Source: Rhizobiales bacterium GAS188 (GTDB taxonomy: Bacteria > Pseudomonadota > Alphaproteobacteria > Rhizobiales > Beijerinckiaceae). Taken from it: a stretch of DNA of 64,000 nt. Shown in pieces: positions 51,225 to 59,667 of this stretch; the first letter of the stretch is position 1; each line of letters opens with the position of its first letter. Position numbers and translations under genes: made by a program. The stretch lies in NCBI GenBank assembly GCA_900104855.1, contig FNSS01000001.1, positions 6,200,001-6,264,000 of the forward strand. Reading direction: 5' to 3'. Under the pieces are notes generated by a model. That model was not told the origin of the DNA and made no database searches. It saw nothing but the letters and a program-made list of their open reading frames with translations.

Positions 51225-51896
51225 ATGACGACTTTGCGCAGTCTCGCGACGGCGCAGCGCCTGCGGCTCGCAGCCGCTGGGCTCGCGCTCCTGGCGCTTC
51301 TCCTCTGGGACCTTACCCCCAGCAATAGCTCGATGCAGCCGGCCAAGGCCGCGGCCGGGAGCACGGCGGTCGCAACCTTCGCCGGCGGCTGCTTCTGGTG
51401 CATGCAGCCGCCCTATGACGGGCTCGACGGCGTGGTCAAGACGACGGTCGGCTATACGGGCGGCACCAAGGTCGAGCCTTCCTATGAGGAGGTGACGGAT
51501 GGCACCACCGGCCACGCGGAAGCCGTCGAGGTTGTCTATGAGCCGGCCAAGGTGAGCTATGAGAAGCTTCTGGACATTTTCTGGCACAATATCGACCCTG
51601 TGACCAAGAACGCCCAGTTCTGCGATCACGGCACGCAATATCGCACGGCGATCTTCTACCACGACATCGAGCAGAAACGGCTCGCCGAAGCCTCGAAGGC
51701 CAAGATCGAGACAAGCGGCATCCTCAAGGCGCCGATCGTGACCCAGATCGTGCCGGCGGGCGTCTTTTACCCGGCCGAGGATTACCATCAGGAATTCTAC
51801 ACCAAGAGCTCGGTGCAGTACAAATTCTATCGTTATAATTGCGGGCGGGATGCGCGCTTGCGGCAGGTCTGGGGCGCGGCCGCGGCGACGGATTGA
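51225..51896 (+). CDS. msrA: Peptide-methionine (S)-S-oxide reductase, membrane-anchored or exported
   Basis: 223-residue MsrA that repairs the S-epimer of methionine sulfoxide. A hydrophobic segment at residues 16-29 (LAAAGLALLALLLW) is a signal or anchor. Catalytic motif FAGGCFWC, then GVVKTTVGYTGGTK, YEEVTDGTTGHAEAVEV, FWHNIDPVTKNAQFCDHGTQYRTAIFY and AEDYHQEFY, all canonical. The YNCGRD tail may carry a recycling cysteine. GAGGAAGGATAGC precedes the start; a TTG at 51222 is one codon upstream of the chosen ATG. Confidence 0.92.
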   Translation: MTTLRSLATAQRLRLAAAGLALLALLLWDLTPSNSSMQPAKAAAGSTAVATFAGGCFWCMQPPYDGLDGVVKTTVGYTGGTKVEPSYEEVTDGTTGHAEAVEVVYEPAKVSYEKLLDIFWHNIDPVTKNAQFCDHGTQYRTAIFYHDIEQKRLAEASKAKIETSGILKAPIVTQIVPAGVFYPAEDYHQEFYTKSSVQYKFYRYNCGRDARLRQVWGAAAATD

Positions 51897-52031
51897 GGCC
51901 GCCCTGCACTTACCCTGGAAACAGCACTTACTCCGGAAACAGCACTCACTCTGGAAACAGGCGGAGACCTTCCTTATGCTGCCCCTCCGAAGCCGTCAGG
52001 ATCGCCACGAGTGCGGAGGTTGAGCTGTTCG

Positions 52032-52835
52032 ATGATCGGCCGGACGCATCACGTCGATCAGCATCGGTCGGCTGTCGCGGGTATCGAGGCGATGACGCTC
52101 GCCTCCAATCACGCTTTCCCGCGTCATTCTCATGATCAGTTCGGCATCGGCCTTTTGTTCTCCGGCGCACAACGGTCCTGGAGCGGCATCGGGCCGGTCG
52201 AATCCCGCGCAGGGGACGCGATCATGGTCAATCCGGGGGAGATCCATGATGGCCTGCCTGTCGATGGCTGCGTCCGCCGCTGGCACATACTTTATTTCGA
52301 CCCCGCCTTGGTAAGGCGTGAAGCTGCCGACGAGATGACGAGCGAAATCGAGGTCGTCCGCCCGACCGTGCGCGATCCGCTATTGGCGGAACGGTTCGGG
52401 CTGTTGTTCGCCAGCCTGACGGCATCGGTCGCCGATCCGCTGGCGACCGAGGAAAGCCTGCTCAGCCTCATCATGCATGTGCTGCGGCGGCATGGGCGGC
52501 GGCAACCACCATGCAGCCGGCCCCCGCCTGTGGCGAAAGCCCTGGCGCGCATGGACGCCGCCCCTGCATCCCCGGTCACCTTGACCGAGCTGGCCGCGCT
52601 GTCGGGCGTCAGCCGCTTCCAGCTGCTGCGCGGCTTTGCCCGTGAAGTCGGGATAACGCCGCATGCCTACCTCATCCAGCGGCGCGTGCGTCTCGCCCGT
52701 GAGCTTCTTGCCGCCGGCCAGACAGTGGCCGAGGCGGCCTTCGCTGCGGGCTTCGCCGATCAAAGCCACATGACCCGCGCCTTCGTGCGACAGCTCGGCG
52801 TCACGCCCGGACGCTATATGGCTGCAATCGCCTGA
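52032..52835 (+). CDS. AraC-family transcriptional regulator
   Basis: 267-residue regulator. The N-terminal cupin-like sensor has [24 protein letters not shown] and [20 protein letters not shown], as in the AraC_binding family. Two helix-turn-helix units at the C-terminus: [38 protein letters not shown] and [37 protein letters not shown] lies twelve bases before ATG 52032; an upstream GTG frame at 52011 is possible. Relatives often control a neighbouring LysE-type exporter, but none is adjacent here, so the target is unknown. Confidence 0.88.
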   Translation: MIGRTHHVDQHRSAVAGIEAMTLASNHAFPRHSHDQFGIGLLFSGAQRSWSGIGPVESRAGDAIMVNPGEIHDGLPVDGCVRRWHILYFDPALVRREAADEMTSEIEVVRPTVRDPLLAERFGLLFASLTASVADPLATEESLLSLIMHVLRRHGRRQPPCSRPPPVAKALARMDAAPASPVTLTELAALSGVSRFQLLRGFAREVGITPHAYLIQRRVRLARELLAAGQTVAEAAFAAGFADQSHMTRAFVRQLGVTPGRYMAAIA

Positions 52836-52869
52836 TTACGAGTGGCAGCCAGAATTCTACGAAGGCCTC

Positions 52870-53586
52870 TCAGGAAGCGTCGCGCGTCGGCCCGAAGACC
52901 TCCTCGAAACCGGCGCGCAAGGCCGCATCGAGCTCGGGCATGCTGACCGGCCAGCCGAGATCGGCGAGGCTCGTCACCCCATAGCCATGGATGCCGCAAG
53001 GCACGATGCCGCCATAATGGGAGAGAACCGGCTCGACATTGATCGAGATGCCGTGGAAGCTCACCCAGCGGCGCACCCTGATGCCGATCGCCGCGATCTT
53101 GTCCTCGACATCCTGTCCCTTCTCCGGCCGGCGCACCCAGACGCCGATCCGGCCGGCTCCGCGCCGCTCGCCGCGGATATTGAAGGCGCCGAGCGTCGCG
53201 ATGATCCAATCCTCGAGGGCCGCTACGAAGGCGCGCAGATCCGGCTTGCGGCGCTTCAAATCGAGCATCACATAGGCGACCCGCTGGCCCGGCCCGTGAT
53301 AAGTGAACTGGCCGCCGCGGCCGGTCTTGAACACCGGAAAACGCTGGGGCTCGATCAGATCCTCGGCCCGAGCCGAGGTGCCGGCCGTATAGAGCGGGGG
53401 ATGCTCGACGAGCCAGATGCGCTCGGCGGCGCTGCCCTCGGCGATCGCGGCGACGCGTGCTTCCATCTCCGTGACCGCCTCGAGATAGGGCGTGAGCCCT
53501 TCGGCGATGACCCATTCGACAGCGCCGGCATCGCTGGCCGCGAAGGGGGCGCCGCTTGGCGCAAGGCCTGGCATATCGAGATCCAT
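52870..53586 (-). CDS. lipB: Octanoyl-[acyl-carrier-protein]-protein N-octanoyltransferase
   Basis: 238-residue LipB that transfers octanoyl groups to lipoyl domains of the 2-oxoacid dehydrogenases and glycine cleavage system. [37 protein letters not shown], the lysine block [23 protein letters not shown] and the catalytic cysteine in [15 protein letters not shown] are all present. The ATG at 53586 gives a normal length; the frame continues upstream to 53739 in divergent sequence shared with the icd promoter region. It diverges from icd. Confidence 0.92.
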   Translation of the reverse strand: MDLDMPGLAPSGAPFAASDAGAVEWVIAEGLTPYLEAVTEMEARVAAIAEGSAAERIWLVEHPPLYTAGTSARAEDLIEPQRFPVFKTGRGGQFTYHGPGQRVAYVMLDLKRRKPDLRAFVAALEDWIIATLGAFNIRGERRGAGRIGVWVRRPEKGQDVEDKIAAIGIRVRRWVSFHGISINVEPVLSHYGGIVPCGIHGYGVTSLADLGWPVSMPELDAALRAGFEEVFGPTRDAS

Positions 53587-53775
53587 GCCCGCAACATCGG
53601 CCCTCCGGCGATCGAATTCAACCGGTCCCGCAGCCGCTTTGCCCGTGCGAAACCCGGTGCTATAGCGCGCCCATTCGCTTTCCCGGCCCAAAGACGCATG
53701 TTCTCCAGAGATGCATGTTTTCTTGGCCGGGAGATGCACGGTCCCTTAAATTTGCGTCGTCAAGAGGTTTCCCAG

Positions 53776-54993
53776 ATGAACAAGATCAAGGTCGCCCATC
53801 CCGTCGTCGAGCTCGACGGGGACGAGATGACGCGCATCATCTGGCATTATATCCGCGACAAGCTGGTCCACCCCTATCTCGATGTCGAGCTGAAATATTA
53901 CGACCTCTCGGTCGAGAATCGCGACGCCACCAACGATCAGGTGACCATCGATTCGGCGAACGCCATCAAAAAATACGGCGCGGGCGTGAAATGCGCCACC
54001 ATCACGCCCGACGAGGCGCGCGTGAAGGAGTTCAATCTCAAGGAGATGTGGAAGTCGCCGAACGGCACGATCCGCAACATCCTCGGCGGCGTGATCTTCC
54101 GCGAGCCGATCATCTGCAAGAACGTGCCGCGCCTGGTGCCGGGCTGGACCCAGCCAATCGTGGTCGGCCGCCATGCCTATGGCGATCAATATCGCGCGAC
54201 CGATATCAAGATCCCCGGCAAGGGCCGCCTGACCATCAAGTTCGAGGGCGAGGACGGCACGGTGATCGAGCGCGAGGTGTTCAAGTTCCCGGGCGCCGGC
54301 GTCGCCATGTCGATGTACAATCTCGACGACTCCATCCGCGATTTCGCGCGCGCCTCCCTGAATTATGGGCTGATGCGCAAATATCCGGTGTATCTGTCGA
54401 CCAAGAACACCATCCTGAAAGTCTATGACGGGCGCTTCAAGGACATTTTCCAGGAGGTCTACGAGGCCGAGTTCCTAGCGAAGTTCAAGGCGGCCGGCAT
54501 CACCTATGAGCATCGCCTGATCGACGACATGGTGGCCGCCGCGCTCAAATGGTCGGGCGGCTATGTCTGGGCCTGCAAGAACTATGACGGCGACGTGCAG
54601 TCGGACACGGTGGCGCAGGGCTATGGCTCGCTCGGCCTGATGACCTCGGTGCTGATGACGCCGGACGGCAAGACCGTCGAGGCTGAGGCGGCGCATGGGA
54701 CCGTGACCCGGCATTACCGCGAGCATCAGAAGGGCAAGGAGACCTCGACCAACTCGATCGCCTCGATCTTCGCCTGGACGCGCGGCCTCGCCCATCGCGC
54801 CAAGCTCGACGACAACGCCGAACTCGCGCGCTTCTCCTCGACTCTCGAGAAGGTCTGCATCGACACGGTCGAGGCGGGTTTCATGACCAAGGACCTCGCT
54901 CTCCTGGTCGGCGCGGACCAGAAATGGCTGTCGACCACCGGCTTCCTCGACAAGATCGACGAGAATCTGCGGACCGCGATGACGAAGGGATAG
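53776..54993 (+). CDS. icd: NADP-dependent isocitrate dehydrogenase
   Basis: 405-residue TCA-cycle enzyme of the eukaryote-like homodimeric type standard in alphaproteobacteria. Hallmarks: [92 protein letters not shown], the metal-binding [11 protein letters not shown] and [38 protein letters not shown] lies eight bases before the ATG. A hairpin follows twelve bases after the stop. Confidence 0.97.
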   Translation: MNKIKVAHPVVELDGDEMTRIIWHYIRDKLVHPYLDVELKYYDLSVENRDATNDQVTIDSANAIKKYGAGVKCATITPDEARVKEFNLKEMWKSPNGTIRNILGGVIFREPIICKNVPRLVPGWTQPIVVGRHAYGDQYRATDIKIPGKGRLTIKFEGEDGTVIEREVFKFPGAGVAMSMYNLDDSIRDFARASLNYGLMRKYPVYLSTKNTILKVYDGRFKDIFQEVYEAEFLAKFKAAGITYEHRLIDDMVAAALKWSGGYVWACKNYDGDVQSDTVAQGYGSLGLMTSVLMTPDGKTVEAEAAHGTVTRHYREHQKGKETSTNSIASIFAWTRGLAHRAKLDDNAELARFSSTLEKVCIDTVEAGFMTKDLALLVGADQKWLSTTGFLDKIDENLRTAMTKG

Positions 54994-55005
54994 CGTGGGC
55001 TTATT

Positions 55006-55130
55006 CCTCTCCCGTTTACGGGAGAGGATGCCCGAACGCAGTGAGGGCAGGTGAGGGGCGCTGGTGAAGCGCTCAACCGTCCCTCACCCGCCTCGACTTC
55101 TCCCGCGAAGGCGCGGGAGAGGGTCGAGCG
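55006..55130. repeat. Palindromic repeat element, copy C, also terminator of icd
   Basis: Starts with hairpin CCTCTCCCG-TTTA-CGGGAGAGG (55006-55027) and ends with TTCTCCCGC..GCGGGAGAGGG near 55105-55130. Inner GGTGAGGG/CCCTCACC arms match the MITE family in layout but are shorter than copies A and B. It lies between convergent icd and the LigT-like gene and runs into the latter's last codons. Confidence 0.7.
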
Positions 55131-55657
55131 CGCTGCTGCAGCCGCCATCGCGATATGAGGCGCACCGGATGGAAGGCGACGACGTCGCCCTCGGTGAAAG
55201 CGACGCGGCAGTCGAGCCTGGCGCTGCGGACGAAGGCCATGGCCTCCTCGCGCCGATCGGGCTCGACCTGCATGGCGAGCGTGCAATGGGGGATGAAGCT
55301 GCCGGGCCGGTAATGAGGATGGCAGCGTTCCGGCGCGATCAGCCGGTGCAAGGCGCCATGCAGCCGAAGCAGCGTCGGCGAAGGCTCGGGTTCCGCAAAG
55401 AGGATGAGCGGCGAGCCGTTTAAGCAACGCAACGCCTTGAAGCGCAGCCGGATCGCCTCTTGGCTCGCGAAGAGCGCGGCGGCCGCGGCGCGAACCTCTT
55501 CGACGGCTTCATCCTCATAGATGCCGAGCGTGATATGGGGCGCATAGCCGAGTGCGCGCATCGACGGCGTCAGCTCGAATGCCGAGGCTTGGTCCCATAG
55601 CGCCAGGATCGCATCGGCATCGCTGCCCGCCGCGCTGAGGCTGACGGCGACGGGCAT
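55073..55657 (-). CDS. 2H phosphoesterase, 2'-5' RNA ligase (LigT)-like
   Basis: 194-residue protein with the two H-x-T motifs that define the 2H phosphoesterase fold: PHITLGIY near residue 40 and PHCTLAMQ near residue 123. Members cleave cyclic or 2'-5' phosphodiesters on RNA or nucleotides; the physiological substrate is unknown. The last dozen or so residues (SPAPSREKSRRVRDG) are encoded by the palindromic repeat, so the native C-terminus has probably been replaced. It converges on icd and starts 12 bases after the sufE stop, on the same strand. Confidence 0.8.
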   Translation of the reverse strand: MPVAVSLSAAGSDADAILALWDQASAFELTPSMRALGYAPHITLGIYEDEAVEEVRAAAAALFASQEAIRLRFKALRCLNGSPLILFAEPEPSPTLLRLHGALHRLIAPERCHPHYRPGSFIPHCTLAMQVEPDRREEAMAFVRSARLDCRVAFTEGDVVAFHPVRLISRWRLQQRARPSPAPSREKSRRVRDG

Positions 55658-55669
55658 GGATCCGCCTGC

Positions 55670-56101
55670 TCAGGTGGCAGCGGCGCGCGCTTCAGCCTTG
55701 ATGCGTTCGACCATAGAGCGCACCCCATTGGCGCGCTGCGCCGAGAGATGCTGGGCGAGCTGCAATTTGCCGAACACATCCTCGGCATTGGTCGCCAGGA
55801 TCTCAGGCGCCGTCTTGCCGTCGAACAGAGCGAGGATCAGCGCCACGAGCCCCTTGACGATATGGGCATCGCTGTCGCCCTTGAAGAAAAGCCGCATCTT
55901 GCCGTCATTGCCGCGGGCCTGGCGCGTGTCGAGCCAGACCTGGCTCGCGCAGCCGCGCACCTTATGGGCGTCGGTCCGGGCGGATTCCGGCAATGGCGCG
56001 AGTCGCCGGCCGAGATCGATGAGATAGCGATAGCGCTCGTCCCAATCGTCGAACAGGTCGAAATCGGACAGGATGTCGTCGATCGTCAGCGTCATCATCA
56101 T
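55670..56101 (-). CDS. sufE: SufE-family sulfur acceptor
   Basis: 143-residue SufE that accepts persulfide sulfur from the cysteine desulfurase SufS for Fe-S cluster assembly. DDILSDFDLFDDWDERYRYLIDLGRRLAPLP, the active cysteine loop VRGCASQVWLDTR, SDAHIVKGLVALILALFDGKTAPEI and GLxxxLSxQRANGVRSMVERIK-type C-terminus (HLSAQRANGVRSMVERIKAEA) match throughout. Three consecutive ATGs (56101, 56098, 56095) make the start uncertain by two residues. It stands apart from a suf operon and is probably co-transcribed with the LigT-like gene. Confidence 0.92.
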   Translation of the reverse strand: MMMTLTIDDILSDFDLFDDWDERYRYLIDLGRRLAPLPESARTDAHKVRGCASQVWLDTRQARGNDGKMRLFFKGDSDAHIVKGLVALILALFDGKTAPEILATNAEDVFGKLQLAQHLSAQRANGVRSMVERIKAEARAAAT

Positions 56102-56306
56102 CGCTTGCGTCGTGGCCTCCGGCGTGAAAATGGATCTCCACACTCATATACGAGCTCGCAGGCCGTCTGGCACCCCCAACGGCAGCAATAGCATGCCCGC
56201 GCGTCATCGGCGCAACCCCGGGCTATCGCCTGCGCCTTTCGGCGCGATATACCGTGATTTCAGATCCTGTTTAGCACGGAAGCGCGAGAAAATCCGGCAA
56301 TATTGC

Positions 56307-56678
56307 TCAGGTCGCCGGTCGCGAAGCCTCCCGCCCCTTGCCCGCGGCGCGCGCATCCTTGGGATTGCCGCGCCAGGGGGCGGTGCGATCGGCGGCCGTC
56401 AGCGTGTCGGCGACGAGGTGCAGGCTCGCTGTCCCGCTCTTCGACAGCTGGACCAGCGGGTCGCCGCCCTGTCCGGCGAAGCGCTGGGCGGCCTCGAGGC
56501 AGAATTTCGGGTCGCTCTTGCAAGCCGAGAGCGCGCCACCCACGAGGTCGCGCATGCCCGCCGGCGCCATTGCGGCGAGCGTCGTCGGCGCGGCTTCGAG
56601 ATCTCCGATGACCGATTGGCCCTCGGTCATTGAGAACACGATGCCGACGCAGATTGCCGTGCGAATGATGAACCACAT
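56307..56678 (-). CDS. DUF5330 domain protein
   Basis: 123-residue exported or membrane protein. An N-terminal hydrophobic stretch (MWFIIRTAICVGIVFSM) is followed by the domain core LSACKSDPKFCLEAAQRFAGQ with its cysteine pair, a pattern of the DUF5330 family found in Hyphomicrobiales (function unknown). A disordered basic tail follows. GGGGAAACGAG precedes ATG 56678. It lies 205 bases downstream of the sufE start on the same strand. Confidence 0.75.
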   Translation of the reverse strand: MWFIIRTAICVGIVFSMTEGQSVIGDLEAAPTTLAAMAPAGMRDLVGGALSACKSDPKFCLEAAQRFAGQGGDPLVQLSKSGTASLHLVADTLTAADRTAPWRGNPKDARAAGKGREASRPAT

Positions 56679-56967
56679 GGCTCGTTTCCCCAAGGGTGCC
56701 CGGCCGTCTGATGGTTTCGGCCGATCGCAGGTGAGGCTAGCAAAGACGTCTCAAGACGACGCGAAACCGGTTGCTTGGATTTGAAGCGCATTGGAACGAT
56801 AGGCTTCATGAATTCTCAATCATTGCGGCAGGCCGCCGCAATGCTGAAAGCATCTCTTCACCATCTCCGTGGCTTTTCGCAGGGACGGCGCGGCGCATGT
56901 CAGGTTTTCGCCAAATTGCACGCTCCGTTTAGGCATCGCTTAAGCCCTATTTGCGAGCCTGCGACGA

Positions 56968-58830
56968 GTGAACAAAGAGTGGGCGTCGCGTTTCTCCGTG
57001 TTGCGTCAAACATCCATAGTGCGTCTGCTGCGCGGCTTTGCAGAGGGCCTTGTGCACCCCTCGGTCGCCGATGACAGGCGGCTGGTGGCGCTGCATGTGA
57101 AGTTCATCGGCTCGCGCGTGCTGATGGGCATCGTCGCGGCCGCGGCGCTCCCCGCCTTCGCCGTCATCGGCGGCGGGCCGGATCCCCTTGAGCTCACGCT
57201 GTTTGCCGGATTGATCGCCCCGATGGGGGCGGCGATCCTGGCTTCGCGCACCGGACGCCTCGATCTGGCGCGCCTCGTATCGGCGGGCTTGCTGGTGATC
57301 ACGGTCGCCGTCACCGCGCTTCTGTCGGGCGGTGTGTTCTCGCCAGCCATTGCCTGGCTCGTCCTCGCGCCCGCGGAGTCGATCGAGCGTGCCACACGGC
57401 GCGAATTGATGCTCGGAGGCTACGCCGCCATCGCCGCGGTCGGCGTGCTGTCGCTCTGCGCCATCTGCGGCTGGACGCCCGTCGAATCACCGTCCTCCTT
57501 CGTCGTTGCGCCGGTCTTTGTCCTCACGGCGCTGATCTTCACGGCATTCAAAGTGCTCCGTTCGAGCGAGAAGGCGGCGAGGACCGAACGCGCCCTGACG
57601 CGCCTGCGCGACGGCAATCGCGCCATACTCGAACATCTGAGCGACCTGTTCACGCGCCATGACGAGACGGGCGCCTGCACCTTTGCGAGCAGCGCCGCCA
57701 AGAGCCTGCTCGGCGTCGATGCCCAGGAGCTCCTGGGCCATGGCCTGTTCCAGCGCGTGCATGTCGCCGACCGTCCGGCCTTTCTGCGCACCATCACCGA
57801 TGCCGGATCACGGCGCGAGCCTGCGAATGTGCTGGTGCGCCTGCGCGACGACACGGCCCAACGCGACCAGGTGGTCCTGGCGACGCGGCGCGACCGTGGC
57901 GAACCGCGCTTCATCTGGACGGATCTGCGCGCCTATCCGGTGATCTCCGAGGATCTGGATGAGGACCGCATCGAGGTGGTGGCGGTGATGCGCGACGTCA
58001 GCGCCCAGAAAGCGCGCGAGGAGGAGCTCGAGCGGGCCCGCATCGTGGCCGAGGAGGCCAATCGCTCGAAGAGCCGCTTCCTGGCGACCGTGAGCCATGA
58101 ATTGCGCACCCCGCTCAATGCGGTGATCGGCTTCTCGGAGATGCTGGCCAATCCGGATCTGTGCCCCAAGGACCCGGCCCGCCTGCGCGACTATGCGCGC
58201 ATCATCAACAATTCGGGGGTGCATCTCCTGGATGTCGTCAATTCCTTCCTCGATGCCTCGCGCATCGAGAGCGGGCATTTCGAGCTGAATGTCGAGACTT
58301 TCGATCTCGCGGAGCTGGTCAAATCGGCCTGCGCCATCGTCGACGTCAAGATCGCCGACAGTGGCGTGCGCCTGACCACCATCGCGCCGGCCGACGGCCT
58401 TGCCTTCGAAGGGGACAAGCGCGCCTGCCGGCAGATCGTCATCAATCTCGTCTCCAATGCGGTGAAGTTCACCCCGAAGGGCGGGCGTGTGAAGGTGCAG
58501 CTTCGCCGCGTCGGCTCGCTTTTGGAGCTTGCGGTCGACGATACCGGCATCGGCATCGCGGCGAGCGACCTCGCAAGGCTCGGAGATCCCTTCTTCCAGG
58601 CGAAATCCTCCTATGACCGACCCTATGAAGGCACGGGCCTTGGCCTGTCGGTGGTGCGCGGCCTGGTCGGGCTGCATGGCGGCTCGCTGCAGATCGAGAG
58701 CACGCCCGGTGCCGGCACCTGTGTCAGCGTCCGCTTGCCGGCGGAGCGGCCGGCCGAGGCGCCTTCCACCCTATCGATACCGCGCATCGATGCGCGGCCG
58801 CGCTCATCCCCGGCTCAGGCGGTTGCCTGA
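56968..58830 (+). CDS. PAS-domain sensor histidine kinase
   Basis: 620-residue membrane kinase. Four to six helices occupy residues 40-205 (LMGIVAAAALPAFAVIGGG; LVSAGLLVITVAVTALLSGGVFSPAIAWLVLA). A PAS domain spans about 225-345 (HDETGACTFASSAAKSLLGVDAQELLGHGLFQRVHVADRP) and is followed by H377 in ATVSHELRTPLNAVIGFSEML. ATP-binding motifs NLVSNAVKFTPKGG, DDTGIGI and GTGLGLSVVRGLVGLHGG complete it. The layout resembles the DivL/PleC/PdhS neighbourhood of alphaproteobacterial kinases, but orthology is not claimed. The start is GTG at 56968. No regulator is adjacent. The 290-bp gap upstream holds its promoter and no other gene. Confidence 0.9.
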   Translation: MNKEWASRFSVLRQTSIVRLLRGFAEGLVHPSVADDRRLVALHVKFIGSRVLMGIVAAAALPAFAVIGGGPDPLELTLFAGLIAPMGAAILASRTGRLDLARLVSAGLLVITVAVTALLSGGVFSPAIAWLVLAPAESIERATRRELMLGGYAAIAAVGVLSLCAICGWTPVESPSSFVVAPVFVLTALIFTAFKVLRSSEKAARTERALTRLRDGNRAILEHLSDLFTRHDETGACTFASSAAKSLLGVDAQELLGHGLFQRVHVADRPAFLRTITDAGSRREPANVLVRLRDDTAQRDQVVLATRRDRGEPRFIWTDLRAYPVISEDLDEDRIEVVAVMRDVSAQKAREEELERARIVAEEANRSKSRFLATVSHELRTPLNAVIGFSEMLANPDLCPKDPARLRDYARIINNSGVHLLDVVNSFLDASRIESGHFELNVETFDLAELVKSACAIVDVKIADSGVRLTTIAPADGLAFEGDKRACRQIVINLVSNAVKFTPKGGRVKVQLRRVGSLLELAVDDTGIGIAASDLARLGDPFFQAKSSYDRPYEGTGLGLSVVRGLVGLHGGSLQIESTPGAGTCVSVRLPAERPAEAPSTLSIPRIDARPRSSPAQAVA

Positions 58831-58884
58831 TGGGGAAAGCAACACGGATTTTCGCAATTGACGTTCGATCATAGGGGTTGACGC

Positions 58885-59481
58885 ATGCTCGCCGCCACCA
58901 GACCGATGAGGAGGTCTCCCGCGCGTTCCGCTCAGCGGAACCGCTCGGCCCTGTCCTTCGGCGCCCGACGCGTCGGGGCCTTCGTGCTCGCTCATCCGGG
59001 CTCCGTCGCCCTGGTGCTGCTCTTCGGCGGCCTGGGCGCCGCGGTCTCGGTCAACGCGCTCTGGATGCAGTCGGAGCGCCATCCGGCGCCCTTGTTCCGC
59101 CAGGCGGCGTTGCAGCAGGCACATTCCGCTCCAGCGGCGGCAAAGAGGGCCCCCGAGGCGCAGGCGGCGCCAGTGTCGGCGCCCGCCGCATTGGTGCCCG
59201 AAGAGGCCTCGCCCGCCATTCTGCCGCCGGTGCGCCCGGCGGCGTTCGGCCGCAGCCCGGAAGCGGGCCCGGCCCCCGTCGCCAAGGCCGCTCCGGCCAA
59301 GCACCAAGCCAAGGACCCGATCGCCGACCTCCTGGGCGGACCGGCTCCGGTGCCGCCAACCCCGATCAAATCCCCCGGCGGCAAGCCGCAGGCGATCGAG
59401 AAATCGGCGCATCCCGCCGCGCAATCACCCGCCAACGACGCCATTGCGGGCCTCATCGACCAGAGCGCCCATAATCGGTGA
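58885..59481 (+). CDS. Proline/alanine-rich single-pass membrane protein
   Basis: 198 residues. A basic cytoplasmic N-terminus (residues 1-35), one membrane helix at about 38-57 (PGSVALVLLFGGLGAAVSVNALWM) and a low-complexity Ala/Pro/Lys tail that contains the repeated short motif KDPIADLL and NDAIAGLI. Hyphomicrobial relatives with this layout usually continue into a peptidoglycan-binding domain after the (D)AI(G/A)xLI motif; here the stop follows immediately. It may be a shortened version or a natural short form. It is 54 bases downstream of the kinase gene and probably shares its transcript. Confidence 0.6.
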   Translation: MLAATRPMRRSPARSAQRNRSALSFGARRVGAFVLAHPGSVALVLLFGGLGAAVSVNALWMQSERHPAPLFRQAALQQAHSAPAAAKRAPEAQAAPVSAPAALVPEEASPAILPPVRPAAFGRSPEAGPAPVAKAAPAKHQAKDPIADLLGGPAPVPPTPIKSPGGKPQAIEKSAHPAAQSPANDAIAGLIDQSAHNR

Positions 59482-59570
59482 CGCGTCCAAGGCCAAAAGC
59501 GACGCGACGCATTTGAGCGGCCGCGCTTAGTCTTTCTGAAAACAAATGCCCCTAAAGCGGGCAAGGCGCG

Positions 59571-59624
59571 GCTTTGCCGAAGCTTAGTGCTTTACCGAAG
59601 CTTAGTGCTTTACCGAAGCTTAGG
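59571..59624. repeat. 18-bp tandem triplet
   Basis: Three consecutive copies of GCTTTACCGAAGCTTAGT (59571, 59589, 59607) with one or two substitutions. They lie in the gap before the sterol-desaturase-family gene. Confidence 0.85.
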
Positions 59625-59638
59625 CGTGGCCGCCTAAG
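59619..59638 (+). promoter_or_regulatory. Hairpin at the end of the 18-bp array
   Basis: CTTAGGCG-TGGC-CGCCTAAG, 29 bases before the hydroxylase ATG. It could end the upstream transcript or shape the leader. Confidence 0.4.
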
Positions 59639-59667
59639 GCTGAGTGCCCGCAGGCAGTGAGGCATCC

